DNA from: Bacteroides_E sp964528875
Lineage (GTDB): Bacteria > Bacteroidota > Bacteroidia > Bacteroidales > Bacteroidaceae
Direction of reading: 5' to 3'
DNA length: 11,470 bases
NCBI GenBank assembly: GCA_964528875.1
Contig: CAZGUI010000078.1
Location: forward strand, 1-11,470
Positions 1-7,211 of this stretch are shown here, in pieces; positions within the stretch are counted from its first letter, which is position 1, and each line of letters begins with the position of its first letter. A model generated the notes under the pieces. That model was not told the origin of the DNA and searched no databases. It saw only the letters and a program-made list of their open reading frames with translations. The position numbers and the translations under genes were made by a program.

Positions 1-56
1 TCCTAGACCGAGCACCCTTCAGTCCTAGACCGACAGGCCTTCGGTCCTAGACCGAC
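1..56. repeat. 22-bp tandem repeat, at least 2.5 copies, cut by the window edge
   Basis: The 11-base core tcctagaccga starts at positions 1, 23 and 45, which gives a 22-bp period. The half of the unit after the core varies between copies. In the third copy the junction forms a perfect stem-loop, tcggtc-cta-gaccga (41-55). The array ends abruptly in A-rich sequence at about 57, and it may continue to the left beyond the window. It lies downstream of the minus-strand gene at 157-585, so it would be transcribed only by read-through. No function is recognised. It could be a minisatellite-like intergenic repeat or a set of small hairpins. Confidence 0.75.
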
Positions 57-156
57 AAAAAGTAAAGAAAAGAACCTTTTTGCTGTGTAGAAAGCGTACA
101 GGAAAAACTCTTTTTCTTTTCATGTTTCCCGGATAAATTATAACTGAAAACTTAAT

Positions 157-585
157 TCATAGCTCATTCATTAGCTCCGGAAAAGGTAAGCATAGCTCAT
201 ACGCTATCTTCATGCAAAGTGCTATTATGGCAGTAGGTGCTTGCATATCCACTATTTTATCCATACAGAAATTTAGGAAATCCACTCTAGGTGGATTATC
301 AAAGGGTTGTTTATACAATAAAGTTAATAAAAGTCTGCATTTTCCACTGTGATTACAAGTTAGAACAGCATTGATTAACTCTTTCTGTTTTTGGCATAGC
401 CATTGGTGAGTGGAAGGAGAGCAATGGGTAAATATCCAAGCTGCCTGATAGCTTATAGTTTCGTGGTTAGAAAATAGTAAATTGAAAAGAGAATCCCTTT
501 GCTTATCATTTTGCTCAATATTCAAAATTAGCTCATAGATGTCTTTTAAATGAATACGTTGAGTTAATCTCTTTTCATAATCCAT
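157..585 (-). CDS. Small conserved-looking helical protein, function unknown
   Basis: This 142-residue protein has no signal peptide, no transmembrane segment and no catalytic motif I recognise. It looks almost wholly alpha-helical. Paired amphipathic stretches (around residues 13-40, 44-60, 66-92 and 101-138) resemble HEAT or armadillo-type helical repeats, and there are several cysteines (55, 64, 77, 83, 107, 124, 132). The start codon lies 32 bp after the stop of the metallophosphoesterase gene on the same strand, so the two are probably co-transcribed. No strong ribosome-binding site is visible, although GAAAGGG precedes the start by about 8 bases. The protein ends at a TGA directly after Pro-Glu-Leu-Met-Asn-Glu-Leu, in the middle of what looks like a helix. 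It may therefore be shortened relative to its relatives, but I cannot prove this. It is probably a cytoplasmic scaffold or interaction protein. Confidence 0.7.
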   Translation of the reverse strand: MDYEKRLTQRIHLKDIYELILNIEQNDKQRDSLFNLLFSNHETISYQAAWIFTHCSPSTHQWLCQKQKELINAVLTCNHSGKCRLLLTLLYKQPFDNPPRVDFLNFCMDKIVDMQAPTAIIALCMKIAYELCLPFPELMNEL

Positions 586-617
586 TATGGGAACCCTTTC
601 TTTAACTAGATGGGCAT

Positions 618-1808
618 TTATTGTGCTTGTAAGGTTATTTTGTCTACTGTTTTGCCATCTAAATCTAAAACTTCCAATTGCAAATTATCTCCATGGGTAA
701 CCCCTTTTAACACCGTGTTATGAGCATTGACAATGACCGGGAACTGAACAGCACTTGTAGGTTTATTATTGATATAATAGTGTAAGTGTCCGGAGAGCAT
801 TACATCAATCTTGGCTTTATTCAATATAGGAACAAACTTGTTCACTACCTCTTTTTGTCCGTGCCATACGTCTGTATCTGGTAGTGGGGGAATATGTGCA
901 ATAACTACCTTGAATTTGGCTTCAGTAAAATCTTTAGATTGAATTGCTTGAGTTAACCATTCGGCTTGTTCGGTTCTATAACTATCATAATCCGTTCTAT
1001 CGTAATACTCAATGTCTGAATCCGGTTTGTCTTCTCCTGTATCCAGGAAAATATAACAGATAGGACCTTGCCTTAAAAGGAAGTAGAGGTGAGGTTCTTT
1101 AGGGCTAAAGTAGTTTTGAAACGATGAGGCAAATAACCCTCGTGTTTCATGATTTCCTCTGGCGTAATACATTGGTTTTTCTTTAGCAAACAGTTTGATT
1201 GATGTGTCCATAAAATCATTAAAAATCATCTCTTCATTCAATAGGTTAGATACCATATCGCCGTTAAAAATAACCTTGTCTACTGTTTCATAATTGGCAA
1301 CCTTTAATAACTGAGGAATTTCTTGTGTTCTGCTATGAATGTCGTTTAGCATAATGAAAGAAGTTTCCATTTTATTCTTGTCATTGGTTACAAAAGTTAA
1401 AGGTTTTCTGCTGTATACGTTGGTAGCTACTGTCTTCCCATAATACACTTCCTCGCCTTTAGTACTCATTACTTCTTTGGAATAAATGCGATAATTATAC
1501 TTTGTGTTGGGGGTTAACCCTTTGATTTTAACCGAGTGAGTTGTAGTTATTGTTTTCAATCCATTGGTTGAATTAAAGTATTGAGGGCGTTCTTCTAAGT
1601 AAAAGTTGGATTGGTCATCGGGAGCCAACTCTACCCATCCTATGGATGGTTTACTGGTAACCCAAACTATAGTTACTTCTGTCTCTTTGAGATTTTGAAG
1701 ATAAGGACCGTGTTGGATGGCAAAGCGACTATTTTCAGCGTGTAAAAAGGGGAATAAATGAAGAAAGATAAAAACTAAAAGTATGTTTCTTGTAAATAAG
1801 GAATTCAT
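618..1808 (-). CDS. Secreted calcineurin-like metallophosphoesterase (purple acid phosphatase-like)
   Basis: This 396-residue protein is predicted to hydrolyse phosphomonoesters or diesters outside the cytoplasm with a two-metal centre. Residues 1-24 form a signal peptide (hydrophobic core LLVFIFLHLFPFL, probable cleavage after Ala24). Residues 27-135 resemble the fibronectin-like N-terminal domain of purple acid phosphatases (GPYLQNL, VTIVWVT, GLTPNTKYNYRI). The catalytic domain follows with all metallophosphoesterase blocks in order: Asp156-x-His158, Gly183-Asp184, Gly218-Asn219-His220-Glu221, His305 in VIAHIPP, and Gly340-His341-Leu-His343. All expected metal ligands appear present, so the enzyme should be active. 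The substrate cannot be read from the sequence. There is no lipobox cysteine, so the protein is probably periplasmic or secreted. It appears to be the first gene of a two-gene unit with the small protein downstream. A Bacteroides-type promoter box lies about 80 bp upstream. Confidence 0.88.
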   Translation of the reverse strand: MNSLFTRNILLVFIFLHLFPFLHAENSRFAIQHGPYLQNLKETEVTIVWVTSKPSIGWVELAPDDQSNFYLEERPQYFNSTNGLKTITTTHSVKIKGLTPNTKYNYRIYSKEVMSTKGEEVYYGKTVATNVYSRKPLTFVTNDKNKMETSFIMLNDIHSRTQEIPQLLKVANYETVDKVIFNGDMVSNLLNEEMIFNDFMDTSIKLFAKEKPMYYARGNHETRGLFASSFQNYFSPKEPHLYFLLRQGPICYIFLDTGEDKPDSDIEYYDRTDYDSYRTEQAEWLTQAIQSKDFTEAKFKVVIAHIPPLPDTDVWHGQKEVVNKFVPILNKAKIDVMLSGHLHYYINNKPTSAVQFPVIVNAHNTVLKGVTHGDNLQLEVLDLDGKTVDKITLQAQ

Positions 1809-1887
1809 TCGTTAAAATTTAAGGTTTTTTTTGTGTTATTTTCTATCTCTGTTTAATAGCACTTAGTCAAAACAGTTTTAAGAACTA

Positions 1888-1895
1888 CAAATATA
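1888..1895 (-). promoter_or_regulatory. Candidate Bacteroides-type -7 promoter box for the metallophosphoesterase gene
   Basis: Read on the minus strand this is TATATTTG, a perfect match to the Bacteroides -7 consensus TAnnTTTG. It would put the transcription start roughly 70 bases before the start codon at 1808. The -33 element is weak: only TTTAG is found, about 18 bases further upstream (1914-1918), in place of TTTG. The call rests on the -7 match and its position. Confidence 0.4.
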
Positions 1896-2002
1896 ATATT
1901 TCAAAATCAAGAGCTAAAAGATTCAAAGGATTATCTGTTTTTCTTCTTGAATTATTGACTGTTGATCGGTATGAATGTGGATTGTTTTTATGAGTTTAAA
2001 AC

Positions 2003-2053
2003 AACAACTCTTTTCAGTTTACCCATTGAAGGTTTATCTTGAAAAGAGTTGTT
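2003..2053 (-). terminator. Hairpin downstream of the ROK kinase, probable operon terminator
   Basis: Two perfect 14-bp arms (2003-2016 aacaactcttttca and 2040-2053, its exact reverse complement) enclose a 23-base loop. On the minus strand the hairpin is followed by GTTTTAAAC, a short T run. It lies about 93 bp beyond the ROK stop codon, where the end of the NagB-LmbE/ROK transcript is expected. The loop is long for an intrinsic terminator and the T run is short, so it could instead stabilise the 3' end of the mRNA. Confidence 0.55.
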
Positions 2054-2145
2054 AATAAAATTTTGCTCGTTGTTTAGTGTATTACAAATGTCATTTGTTT
2101 TCTATACAACGTTGTAAAGCCTTTTGTTTTTACCGTATCGGTTAA

Positions 2146-3105
2146 TTAATCTTCGGTATATCCCACGATTTCCCAAGCAAGAGCTGAGGCACCTATAATA
2201 GCTGTATTCTTATTCTCAAGAGCTGAAGGTAGAATTTTGATTTTACCTTTGTAGTTTTTGAGTAAGTTTTCCTCTAGATATTTATGTGTTGGAGCAAAAA
2301 TGAGCTCTCCGGCTTTGGCTAAACCACCGAAGAGAAATATAGCTTCGGGACTTGTTATTGCTACAGCATCAGCTAAAGCTTCACCAAGTATTCTTCCAGA
2401 GAATTCATAAGCTTCTAATGCAATAGGATCTCCATTTTGAGCCGCTTGAGTTATCATTTTTGCATCTAACTCACTGAATGTAATATCCCGAAATACACTA
2501 TCTTCTATACGATTAGCTAACAATTCAAAAATAGTTCTTTTTATGCCAGAAGCTGAAACATAAGTTTCAAGGCAACCTTTCTTACCACAACCACATTGTC
2601 TACCACCTCTAAAAGAGGTTACATGTCCTAATTCTCCTGCAAAACTGTCATGTCCACAAACAAGTTTTCCACTAGCAACAAATCCAGCTCCAAGTCCTGT
2701 TCCTAGTGTAACCATGATAAAGTCCTTCATGAATTTTGCATTCCCATACACTTTTTCACCAATAGCTGCAGCGTTAGCATCGTTGGCTAAAATAACAGGT
2801 TTATTGGGGAAATGTTTTTGTATTTCTTCTTTTACCTTTAATGTTCCGGGCCAAATGAGGTTTGCCGCATTTTCAATGGTACCGTTGTTATGGTTGGCAT
2901 TGGGAGCCCCAATACCAATACCCATAACATCACTACCAAAATCTAATGCTTTTATTGTATCACTCAGTTGAGCAATGTATTGATTGAAATCAGGGTGTTT
3001 TTTAGTCTCAAAGCTTGTTTCAGCTAAGATGTTCCCTTCTATATCAACAATTCCAACAACTGTATTCGTTCCCCCAATATCTACTCCTGCTACGATTTTC
3101 TTCAT
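2146..3105 (-). CDS. ROK family sugar kinase (glucokinase or N-acetylglucosamine kinase type)
   Basis: This 319-residue cytoplasmic enzyme should phosphorylate a hexose or amino sugar at the 6-hydroxyl with ATP. The ROK layout is complete. The phosphate-1 loop is Asp9-Ile-Gly-Gly-Thr13. The catalytic aspartate is Asp109 in ANDANAAAIGE. The second phosphate loop is GTGLGAG (135-141). Sugar-binding Glu158-Leu-Gly-His161 follows, then the zinc site Cys171-x-Cys173-x4-Cys178 with His161, and the adenosine motif FGGLAKAGE at about 259-267. There is no N-terminal helix-turn-helix, so this is a kinase and not a ROK repressor. The length is normal for the family. The start lies 14 bp after the stop of the NagB-LmbE gene on the same strand, so the two form an operon, which favours glucosamine or N-acetylglucosamine as a substrate. 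Bacteroides fragilis RokA is a described broad-specificity member of this family. Orthology with it is plausible but was not tested, so no symbol is given. Confidence 0.9.
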   Translation of the reverse strand: MKKIVAGVDIGGTNTVVGIVDIEGNILAETSFETKKHPDFNQYIAQLSDTIKALDFGSDVMGIGIGAPNANHNNGTIENAANLIWPGTLKVKEEIQKHFPNKPVILANDANAAAIGEKVYGNAKFMKDFIMVTLGTGLGAGFVASGKLVCGHDSFAGELGHVTSFRGGRQCGCGKKGCLETYVSASGIKRTIFELLANRIEDSVFRDITFSELDAKMITQAAQNGDPIALEAYEFSGRILGEALADAVAITSPEAIFLFGGLAKAGELIFAPTHKYLEENLLKNYKGKIKILPSALENKNTAIIGASALAWEIVGYTED

Positions 3106-3119
3106 GCTTTCAGTTGTTA

Positions 3120-5444
3120 TTATAATTGCTCCATGCTCTTTTCTAACTCTCTTGCATGAGTTAAGAATTCTTCTACTTTCATCTCCTTGTGATAAATCAT
3201 GCCATGTGTTGCACGGATTTTAAGATTTTCATTTTGGTAGAAGTAGTCCTTTCCAAGAATTAACTGGATTTGTTTAAACTGTTCAACCCAAACTTTTTGA
3301 GCTAATTTACTAAAGGCACCATCGTATTCATGGCTCGGGAATGAAGCTTCAACCTGACTGATGTAACAATCGTGGAAGGCACTATTCAATACAGACATAG
3401 AGTTTAATGATACAGGAGTGAAAACGTTAGCATCGGAAGGCTGGAATCTAAACCACACATTTCGATAACCCACAATTCTTAAATTACTTGTATCAGTCTC
3501 TTTACTCCATTGGCGTATGGCTTCTGCAATGGCTTGTAATACTTTATAATGTGTATCAGGTCCTGAACCTTCAGGGTCAAAAGCAACACTAATAACATCA
3601 GGCTTAATGCGACGAAGCATTTCTAAGATAGGTTCAACATCTCGTTGGCGATCGGGTTGTTGTGTGAAAATATCACCAGTATAGAAACCAAGACGAAGGT
3701 GATCTATATTTTCAACCCTTACGCCATAGTGAGCCCAAACTAATTCCTCTTCATATTCACGAAGCATACCCTTAAGCGTTTGAATGTGTTTAGGGTTTTT
3801 CTCCCCATCGTAACTAGCTCTTAGGGTCTCTATGTTTGTTTCAATTGCTTGAATTAACTCATCTGTTGATTTCACTCCATGGATTTCCACAATAGAGCGA
3901 ACCATACGATGACAAACACCAACCATTTTGCCTTCTTCGTCATTATCCGCCACTTTATTTAAGAAGTGATTTACATCTTTATCCCATTTGAATTTATATC
4001 CTCGTTCATAGAAATCCGGATATTCAATCATTTTTATGCCACCCGCTTTAATTAAGTTAAGAGTTGCGTCCAATAGACGAATAATCATCGCATTGGTTAC
4101 AGCAGTAAATCCGGAAGTTAAAACTGAAAAGTGAAGTTTATTGCTGTCTTTTCGTATATCGTGTGTTATTTTAGGGAATATACCTAACATAATATCATCA
4201 TGATGAGGTCCTGTATGTAAGAACGTAGTGTTCTCCGGACTTTTCATGCCGTAAAGCATTTTTTCCTTAGTTGACTCCATCACCTGTTGAACATGATCTA
4301 GGCTAACATTGGGGATTAAACGACAATATTTATCCTTTTTTAAATCCTCTAATGTGATGTTGTGAGCATATTTGTTTAAGTTACCACATAGGTTGAAAAT
4401 AGCTTGTTCCGTTTTCTGAAAAGTCCATTCTCCTTCATTATAATATCTGTCCAATGAATCTTCTAACCGTATAGCAGCTCCTTCTGTAATATAAAATCTA
4501 GCATTTTTAAGACGCTGTAATGAGGTTGCAGGATAGATATTGCTTGGTTCACTTTCCAAAGCATTCTTTACAATGGTTGCTTTTGCTTCACCTGCAGCAA
4601 AAATAATTGCAGTGGCATCAGGGTTGCTTGTAATAGTTCCCAAACCAATAGTAATCACCAGGCGAGTACGTGAAACTTCTATTCCTCCTAAATCACTCGC
4701 TGCTGCAGCTTGTGTTTCAAAGTTAGTTGCAGTTAAGCGTGTAGTAGAATAGGGGTCACTGCCTAAAGTATTAAAGGCAATGTGTCCATCAGGACCAATA
4801 CCTCCTAAGAAGAAACCAATACCCCCCATTTGTCTTATTTTATCCTCATAAGCGGTACACCAGTTGTCAATCAGGTAGATGGATTCTTTTTGTATTTCCT
4901 CGGTGTTTGATGTTGCTTTTCTGTTACGAAGCGATAAATCTATTATTCCGTCAGGGAAAACTTCTTGGTGTGTTTTTCCTTGTGCAAGAGGAATTTCATC
5001 GCAATTGATTAATAGAGCCTTTTTAGGGTCAAGACCTAAGTCTTTAATATAAAAGTTACTTACGTAGTTGTAGAAACTATTGTGTTGTTTAGAGCTGATA
5101 GGAAAGAATTCATCAATCTGTACAAAACGAAGTCCACTAAGTAGTGGTTTTTCTTTTAAGAAAAGTCCATTCTCTTCACGAAGTTTTTGAGCTTCGGGTT
5201 TATCCCAGTTAGAAAGATAGTAGTTCGTCCATTTTATGAAATGTTCAGGTGTTTTTCCTGTAGGTAAACTAATTACTCCTTCCGGATTTTCGGCTGCCCA
5301 CTCTAAGAATCGTAGAGCTGTCATATGACCTAAACTAGGAAAATTGTTAACTACAATGTAAGGTAAATTTGCATTGACTTCTGTTCTGTTTGATTTTTTA
5401 AAGTAGTGTTGCTCTACTGTTGAAGTGAATAAGATGTTTTTCAT
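3120..5444 (-). CDS. NagB-like / LmbE (PIG-L)-like fusion protein, putative amino-sugar phosphate enzyme
   Basis: This 774-residue protein joins two enzyme folds. Residues about 30-330 resemble glucosamine-6-phosphate deaminase (NagB): the phosphate loop LPTGKTPEHF (60-69), Asp111-Glu112 in FVQIDEFF (matching the proton-shuttling Asp of E. coli NagB), and GGIGPDGHIAFN with Asp219 and His221. The next catalytic position, Glu148 in E. coli NagB, is Thr226 here. Residues about 405-700 resemble LmbE/PIG-L zinc deacetylases: GPHHDD (412-417) in place of the usual AHPDD, and Asp630-Thr-His632 as the likely third ligand. A charged helical insertion lies around 525-575. No signal peptide is present, so the protein is cytoplasmic. 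It is the first gene of an operon with the ROK kinase. Family knowledge suggests deacetylation plus deamination of N-acetylglucosamine-6-phosphate. The domain order is clear, but the exact reaction is inferred. Database records often label such fusions simply as glucosamine-6-phosphate deaminase. Confidence 0.87.
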   Translation of the reverse strand: MKNILFTSTVEQHYFKKSNRTEVNANLPYIVVNNFPSLGHMTALRFLEWAAENPEGVISLPTGKTPEHFIKWTNYYLSNWDKPEAQKLREENGLFLKEKPLLSGLRFVQIDEFFPISSKQHNSFYNYVSNFYIKDLGLDPKKALLINCDEIPLAQGKTHQEVFPDGIIDLSLRNRKATSNTEEIQKESIYLIDNWCTAYEDKIRQMGGIGFFLGGIGPDGHIAFNTLGSDPYSTTRLTATNFETQAAAASDLGGIEVSRTRLVITIGLGTITSNPDATAIIFAAGEAKATIVKNALESEPSNIYPATSLQRLKNARFYITEGAAIRLEDSLDRYYNEGEWTFQKTEQAIFNLCGNLNKYAHNITLEDLKKDKYCRLIPNVSLDHVQQVMESTKEKMLYGMKSPENTTFLHTGPHHDDIMLGIFPKITHDIRKDSNKLHFSVLTSGFTAVTNAMIIRLLDATLNLIKAGGIKMIEYPDFYERGYKFKWDKDVNHFLNKVADNDEEGKMVGVCHRMVRSIVEIHGVKSTDELIQAIETNIETLRASYDGEKNPKHIQTLKGMLREYEEELVWAHYGVRVENIDHLRLGFYTGDIFTQQPDRQRDVEPILEMLRRIKPDVISVAFDPEGSGPDTHYKVLQAIAEAIRQWSKETDTSNLRIVGYRNVWFRFQPSDANVFTPVSLNSMSVLNSAFHDCYISQVEASFPSHEYDGAFSKLAQKVWVEQFKQIQLILGKDYFYQNENLKIRATHGMIYHKEMKVEEFLTHARELEKSMEQL

Positions 5445-5468
5445 TTGTCTTTATTTAAAAGTGTCTTT

Positions 5469-5506
5469 AACAAGTAAATATACCTTGTTTTCTTGAACAA
5501 GTGAAA
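5469..5506 (-). promoter_or_regulatory. Candidate promoter and overlapping operator of the NagB-LmbE/ROK operon
   Basis: On the minus strand, TATATTTA (5475-5482) differs by one base from the Bacteroides -7 box TAnnTTTG. It has a weak -33-like TTTC (5503-5506) 20 bases upstream. The hexamer AACAAG occurs at 5469-5474 and 5496-5501, and its reverse complement CTTGTT at 5484-5489, so the -7 box sits between half-sites. The middle copy can pair with either outer copy. A repressor dimer binding here could block the promoter. No regulator gene is in the window, and both the promoter and the operator are inferences from pattern and position. Confidence 0.35.
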
Positions 5507-6230
5507 TTAATTAATAAAACTTTAATAATGAAAGATATATAAGTAAAAGATAAGAGAGCCTGTTCTCCTTTAACTATTCTTTGTTTTAGTGCTAAAGTAA
5601 GTTATGTTTAGTTTGGGTTGTTTTGTGTGTAATTTGGTAATTAATCGGTTTTATTTTACTAAGTCTGTTTTTCTTTTTTCCCTGGATTGGTCTATCTTCA
5701 ACAGATTCTATGCTCAATTCATATTTTATGCTCTATAATTTACTCGTTTGTTTTAGTGGCTTGTAGTCTAAATAATTTAAGAATAAGCCATGAGTTGACT
5801 TATTGTATTTTCAAGAAGAAATTTCACTCAATATAAATTCTTAATAGTGCTTCATTTGAAGTTTCTTTTAAGTTTAGTTGTGCTTTTCTTTCGTATTAAT
5901 GTGTTATACTATACTTAGTCTAACATATTAATGGTTTTTAGTAAGTTGACTGATGTATGTATTCTAACGATTGTTGTGATTTTTGTTTGAGTTTCTATAA
6001 AATGGTACTAACTTTATCGGCTCTTTTGTGAAATGTGATTATAAAAAGATATTGTATTAAAAAACAATTGATGATAAAAACTGTTTTAGTTGGTATAGGT
6101 AAGTGATTTATACGTTAGTTTTTTTCTATGCAAGATGATATCTACATATCTAATTAGTGATTTATTGTTTATACAGAAAAATAGAGAGTTTAGCAATGTT
6201 GGATAAGTAAGATGATAGCACAAGAATACA
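5507..6230. other. Long AT-rich divergent intergenic region with no gene found
   Basis: Together with the putative promoter this is the 786-bp gap between the minus-strand amino-sugar operon and the plus-strand lipoprotein pair. Stop codons are dense in all frames, and no tRNA, rRNA or protein-coding signal is visible. It must hold the promoter of the lipoprotein pair, but I found no convincing TAnnTTTG box on the plus strand near 6231. The clearest structure is the hairpin at 5894-5939, listed separately. Smaller inverted repeats (5782-5804 and 5850-5861) are within what chance allows in such AT-rich DNA. The length leaves room for a small RNA or a long regulated leader. Confidence 0.6.
5894..5939 (+). 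terminator. Hairpin plus T run in the intergenic region (terminator, attenuator or operator)
   Basis: Arms 5894-5911 and 5916-5933 enclose a four-base loop (tact). Of 18 positions, 15 are Watson-Crick pairs, two would be G-U pairs in RNA, and one (5907/5920) is a mismatch. Five T residues follow at 5935-5939, which is the plus-strand layout of an intrinsic terminator. The stem is AT-rich and so not very stable. No annotated gene ends here on the plus strand. It could therefore end an unseen small RNA, attenuate the leader of the gene at 6231, or be a dyad-symmetric protein site. Confidence 0.4.
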
Positions 6231-7181
6231 ATGATGAATTTTAAGTTTTATATTACGGTGTTTTGCCTTTCTTTGATGGGTATCGCTATCGGATGTACAA
6301 ATAATAATAAAAAGAAACAGGAAGGTAACATTTTGCCCAAACCAATAACTTTACCTGAGATTCCATCTATAATAACAACCTTAGAAGGTAGAGTTAATTA
6401 CGTAATGGAGCATTTTTGGGATACTATGGATTTTACAGATACTGCATATATTCATTATCCGGATATTACTGAACAAGGTATTGTTGATTACATTGATTTG
6501 CTTAATAGAAGTACTGATAGTGTACTCATTAATAAATCAATAGATCGATTTTTTACTAGAATTGAGACCGATACAACAGGTAAAGTAGTACGCTATTTTA
6601 CCGAAATGTTAACTAAATATTTACGTGAACCGAACTCCCCTTTTCGCAACGAAACGGTATTTGCAAAGATTGCACAGAACATATTGAAAAGTAATCATCC
6701 GGAGTTTAATTCAGCCGATAAAGATAGGGCACAATTTGATGTGGATGCTGCTGCTAAAAACTCAAAAGGAAGTATCGCCGCAGATTTTTCTTTTGAATTT
6801 TTATCGGGCAAACAAAGTTCTTTATATCAATTTAAATCAGATAAAACCTTGTTGTTCTTTTATGACCCGGATTGTAGTTCGTGTAAAGAATATGTGGAGA
6901 TTATAAAAAAGGAACCTAAAATAAGTAGCCTAATAACTACCGGGGTGTTGACTATTTTAGCTATTTACGTTGATCAAGATTATGAACTATGGCAACGAGA
7001 AGCAAGCAAACTACCCGAATCGTGGAGTGTAGCCATAGATAGAAAAGGAGAAATTAATGATAAACAATTATATATATTAGAGGCTAGTCCAACCTTATAC
7101 TTGCTGGATAAAGATAAAAGAGTCATTCTTAAAGATGCAATGTATGAACAACTACTGGAGTGGCTCAATGCGAATTTGTGA
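6231..7181 (+). CDS. DUF5106-type lipoprotein with C-terminal thioredoxin-like domain
   Basis: This 316-residue protein is probably anchored by lipid in the periplasm or outer membrane. The signal peptide has a hydrophobic core at 5-20 and a lipobox ending in Cys22 (IAIGC), followed by an Asn/Lys-rich linker. Residues about 40-175 are a helical region with the look of DUF5106, a Bacteroidales domain found before thioredoxin folds. Residues about 180-316 are thioredoxin-like: DFSFEFLSGK, a strand LLFFYDPDCSSC with the redox pair Cys215-x-x-Cys218, and a probable cis-proline at Pro287 (EASPTLYLLD). The active-site pair is intact, so a thiol-disulfide role is likely. Two ATG codons stand in tandem at 6231 and 6234; the second would give the same mature protein. 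The next gene begins 30 bp downstream on the same strand, which suggests co-transcription with the fimbrillin-like protein. The redox partner is unknown. Confidence 0.85.
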   Translation: MMNFKFYITVFCLSLMGIAIGCTNNNKKKQEGNILPKPITLPEIPSIITTLEGRVNYVMEHFWDTMDFTDTAYIHYPDITEQGIVDYIDLLNRSTDSVLINKSIDRFFTRIETDTTGKVVRYFTEMLTKYLREPNSPFRNETVFAKIAQNILKSNHPEFNSADKDRAQFDVDAAAKNSKGSIAADFSFEFLSGKQSSLYQFKSDKTLLFFYDPDCSSCKEYVEIIKKEPKISSLITTGVLTILAIYVDQDYELWQREASKLPESWSVAIDRKGEINDKQLYILEASPTLYLLDKDKRVILKDAMYEQLLEWLNANL

Positions 7182-7211
7182 TTAATATAATAAAAAGAAA
7201 AAATAATAGAT

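Noticed and set aside
1..56. Possible CRISPR array at the left edge
   Set aside because: The period is only 22 bp with an 11-base core and 11-base variable parts, far too short for repeat plus spacer, and no cas gene is present.
68..81. aaaag-aacc-tttt stem as terminator of the small-protein transcript
   Set aside because: The stem is only four or five A-T pairs and the following T tract on the minus strand is interrupted, so it cannot be supported.
2003..2053. Invertible element flanked by 14-bp inverted repeats
   Set aside because: Only 23 bp lie between the arms, with no promoter inside and no recombinase nearby. A terminator or mRNA-end hairpin explains it better.
2146..3105. ROK protein as a transcriptional repressor of the NagC type
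   Set aside because: The protein begins directly with the ATP-binding loop and lacks an N-terminal DNA-binding domain, so it is a kinase.
2714..3223. Plus-strand open frames opposite the ROK kinase and the end of the NagB-LmbE gene
   Set aside because: They lie wholly antisense to well-supported genes with intact motifs and show no recognisable protein features.
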